This document shows, piece after piece, positions 62,826-64,000 of a stretch of DNA of 64,000 bases. The DNA comes from an uncultured Eggerthella sp. Its GTDB lineage: Bacteria > Actinomycetota > Coriobacteriia > Coriobacteriales > Eggerthellaceae. The DNA lies in assembly GCA_900540345.1 (NCBI GenBank), contig UQFK01000006.1, positions 21,897-85,896 on the forward strand. The letters run 5' to 3'. Numbering within the stretch: position 1 is the first letter of the stretch; each line of letters starts with the position of its first letter. A program made the translations under genes and the position numbers. Under the pieces are notes generated by a model. That model was given only the letters and a program-made list of their open reading frames with translations, did no database searches and was not told the origin of the DNA.

Positions 62826-64000
62826 TTACTTGGTCACATCTGCAGCAGGTGCAGCCTGCATATCAACGGTAACCTCTTCGTTGATGGTCATACCGATCAG
62901 ATAACCGTCACGTACAGCCTCGAGGAGACGCTTGTACTCGTCGGTCTTGTAAGGATCGTGAGGACCAACGCCAGCCCACGTAGTGTGAGGCGATGCATTG
63001 CCGATGAGGTGCAGATGACCCTCGGGAACCGAAGCAACCATCTCTTTGTAGAGATCTTCGTTATCGATGCACTTGGTGCCCGTGATGATGGTGTCAGCAG
63101 GAACGGTGAATACCTTTCCTTCTTCATCCTCGCATACAACACCTTCTTTGTTGTATTCCTTAACCTTGGTAGAGGTGAGGATCTTAACACCTTCGCTCTT
63201 GAGCTTACGAAGCTCTGGGTTCTTGTCGATGATGCCGATCTCAGCACCAGCCTTCTTGGCCTCTTCGATGACCGTGACTTCGCGACCTTCGTTCATAGAA
63301 GATGCAACTTCAATGCCTGCAAAGCCGCCGCCGATAACAGCAAGGCGCTTGCCGACGAGAAGATGAGTACCAATACCCCACTTCATAAGGCCCAGCGGTG
63401 CACCAAGAACGTTCATGCCGAAGCAAGACATGCCCCACATGAAGCCCTTGCCTGGAGTGCTCTTGCCCTCGACAAGACCCTTCAGAGCATGGGAGTCGAT
63501 AACATTCTTGTTGTCCTTACCAGGAACATTTGGAGAGAAGGTTTCAGGACCAACAGCGAGAATGACCTCGTCTGCGCCGAAATCCTTGATGTATGCAGGG
63601 GTAACAACTGTGTTGAGACGCACATCGATGTTGAGGCGCTTGATCTCATTGTTGTACCAGTCAACCATAGGAGGCAGTTCGTCATTAAGAACCTGAGCGA
63701 GGTTCAAAAGGCCGCAAGCCTTCTTCTTCTGGTCGACAACAGTGACGTTGACATAACCGCGCATGCGCATGGTACGTGCAGCTTCAAGACCAGCAGGGCC
63801 AGCGCCAACGATGAGGATCTTCTTCTTTGCCTCGTCGCCAGAGACCTTGTGCTCTTCTGGCAGACCATACTGAGAGAAGTAGACGTTCGGGTTGACCGAG
63901 CACTTGCAAGGCTTACCAACGAAGATATTATCGAGGCAGCGAGAGCAAACGATGCACGGACGAACTTCCTCTGCACGATTTTCCTTGACCTTGAGACCGA
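62826..64000 (-). CDS. NADH:flavin oxidoreductase / enoate reductase-like, C-terminal part (5' end outside window)
   Basis: Partial gene, cut by the window edge; about 390 residues are visible. The upstream FMN TIM barrel is missing. Visible in order: an Fe-S motif CIVCSRCLDN...CKCSVNP, FAD Rossmann loop IVGAGPAGLEAA, and an NAD(P) Rossmann fold with AVIGGGFAGIEVA. This is the layout of 2,4-dienoyl-CoA reductase, BaiCD/BaiH-type and enoate reductases. The tail reads DMQAAPAADVTK. Substrate is unknown; the neighbouring CaiA-like and ETF genes suggest an unsaturated acid or its CoA ester. Confidence 0.92.
   Translation of the reverse strand, partial: GLKVKENRAEEVRPCIVCSRCLDNIFVGKPCKCSVNPNVYFSQYGLPEEHKVSGDEAKKKILIVGAGPAGLEAARTMRMRGYVNVTVVDQKKKACGLLNLAQVLNDELPPMVDWYNNEIKRLNIDVRLNTVVTPAYIKDFGADEVILAVGPETFSPNVPGKDNKNVIDSHALKGLVEGKSTPGKGFMWGMSCFGMNVLGAPLGLMKWGIGTHLLVGKRLAVIGGGFAGIEVASSMNEGREVTVIEEAKKAGAEIGIIDKNPELRKLKSEGVKILTSTKVKEYNKEGVVCEDEEGKVFTVPADTIITGTKCIDNEDLYKEMVASVPEGHLHLIGNASPHTTWAGVGPHDPYKTDEYKRLLEAVRDGYLIGMTINEEVTVDMQAAPAADVTK

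Overview
The window looks like chromosomal DNA of an anaerobic, moderate-GC actinobacterium of the Coriobacteriia (Eggerthellaceae, perhaps close to Cryptobacterium). This is an inference from gene content: PASTA-domain PknB beside a class B PBP, cell-wall-binding YG repeats on a cyclophilin, desulfoferrodoxin, acyl-CoA dehydrogenases with ETFs and a membrane Fe-S oxidoreductase, and a 4Fe-4S flavin enoate reductase. No rRNA, insertion sequence, prophage or CRISPR array was found. Most of the window is dense housekeeping DNA, and from about 19.9 kb to the end almost every gene is on the minus strand.

Layout: 0-3.5 kb, cell-wall PBP and PknB. 3.5-6.8 kb, tRNA-Arg and a complete ECF vitamin transporter (RibU-like S, two ATPases, T). 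6.8-10.5 kb, a PNPOx-fold protein, a 38-residue membrane peptide gene with a good promoter, Tag glycosylase and a DUF2207 membrane protein. 10.5-14.8 kb, tRNA-Ser genes, a shikimate kinase-like/AroE pair, TadA, IspE and LemA. 14.8-19.8 kb, an ABC-F ATPase, a secreted cyclophilin broken by one in-frame stop in its signal peptide, UspA and a TetR regulator. 19.9-27 kb, a complete F1Fo ATP synthase operon. 27-32 kb, dCMP deaminase, Upp, GlyA, a lipoprotein, RpiB and a lipase-like hydrolase. 32-36 kb, two FAD oxidoreductases, one fused in frame to a TsaC/Sua5 domain. 36-43 kb, desulfoferrodoxin, Lgt, a zinc ribbon protein, a diguanylate cyclase behind a Cys-rich protein, Nfu, a family 4 UDG, alanine racemase and enolase. 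43-48.5 kb, an orphan EcfT, a nearly gene-free gap, then the infA-rpmJ-rpsM-rpsK-rpsD-rpoA-rplQ operon. 48.5-54.4 kb, tRNA-Lys, a phosphoesterase, LeuS, an RlpA-like coiled-coil protein and IMP dehydrogenase. 54.5-64 kb, a redox cluster.

The redox cluster is the most coherent accessory system: a 4Fe-4S/FMN/FAD enoate reductase-like enzyme (cut by the window edge), a CaiA-like acyl-CoA dehydrogenase, a FixAB-like ETF, a second acyl-CoA dehydrogenase, a second ETF and a membrane CCG-domain Fe-S protein of the type proposed to link ETF to menaquinone. Together they suggest an anaerobic route passing electrons between an acyl-CoA or enoate substrate and the membrane, next to a proton-type ATP synthase elsewhere in the window.

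The observations most worth following are the FAD oxidoreductase-TsaC fusion, the acyl-CoA dehydrogenase lacking the catalytic glutamate at both known positions, the Cys-rich protein/diguanylate cyclase pair, the nonsense codon in the cyclophilin signal peptide, the shikimate kinase-like protein lacking the usual shikimate-binding arginine, the orphan EcfT at the tail of the ribosomal operon, and an apparent excess of the octamer GCGATCGC. Family assignments were made by reading motifs; no database search was run.
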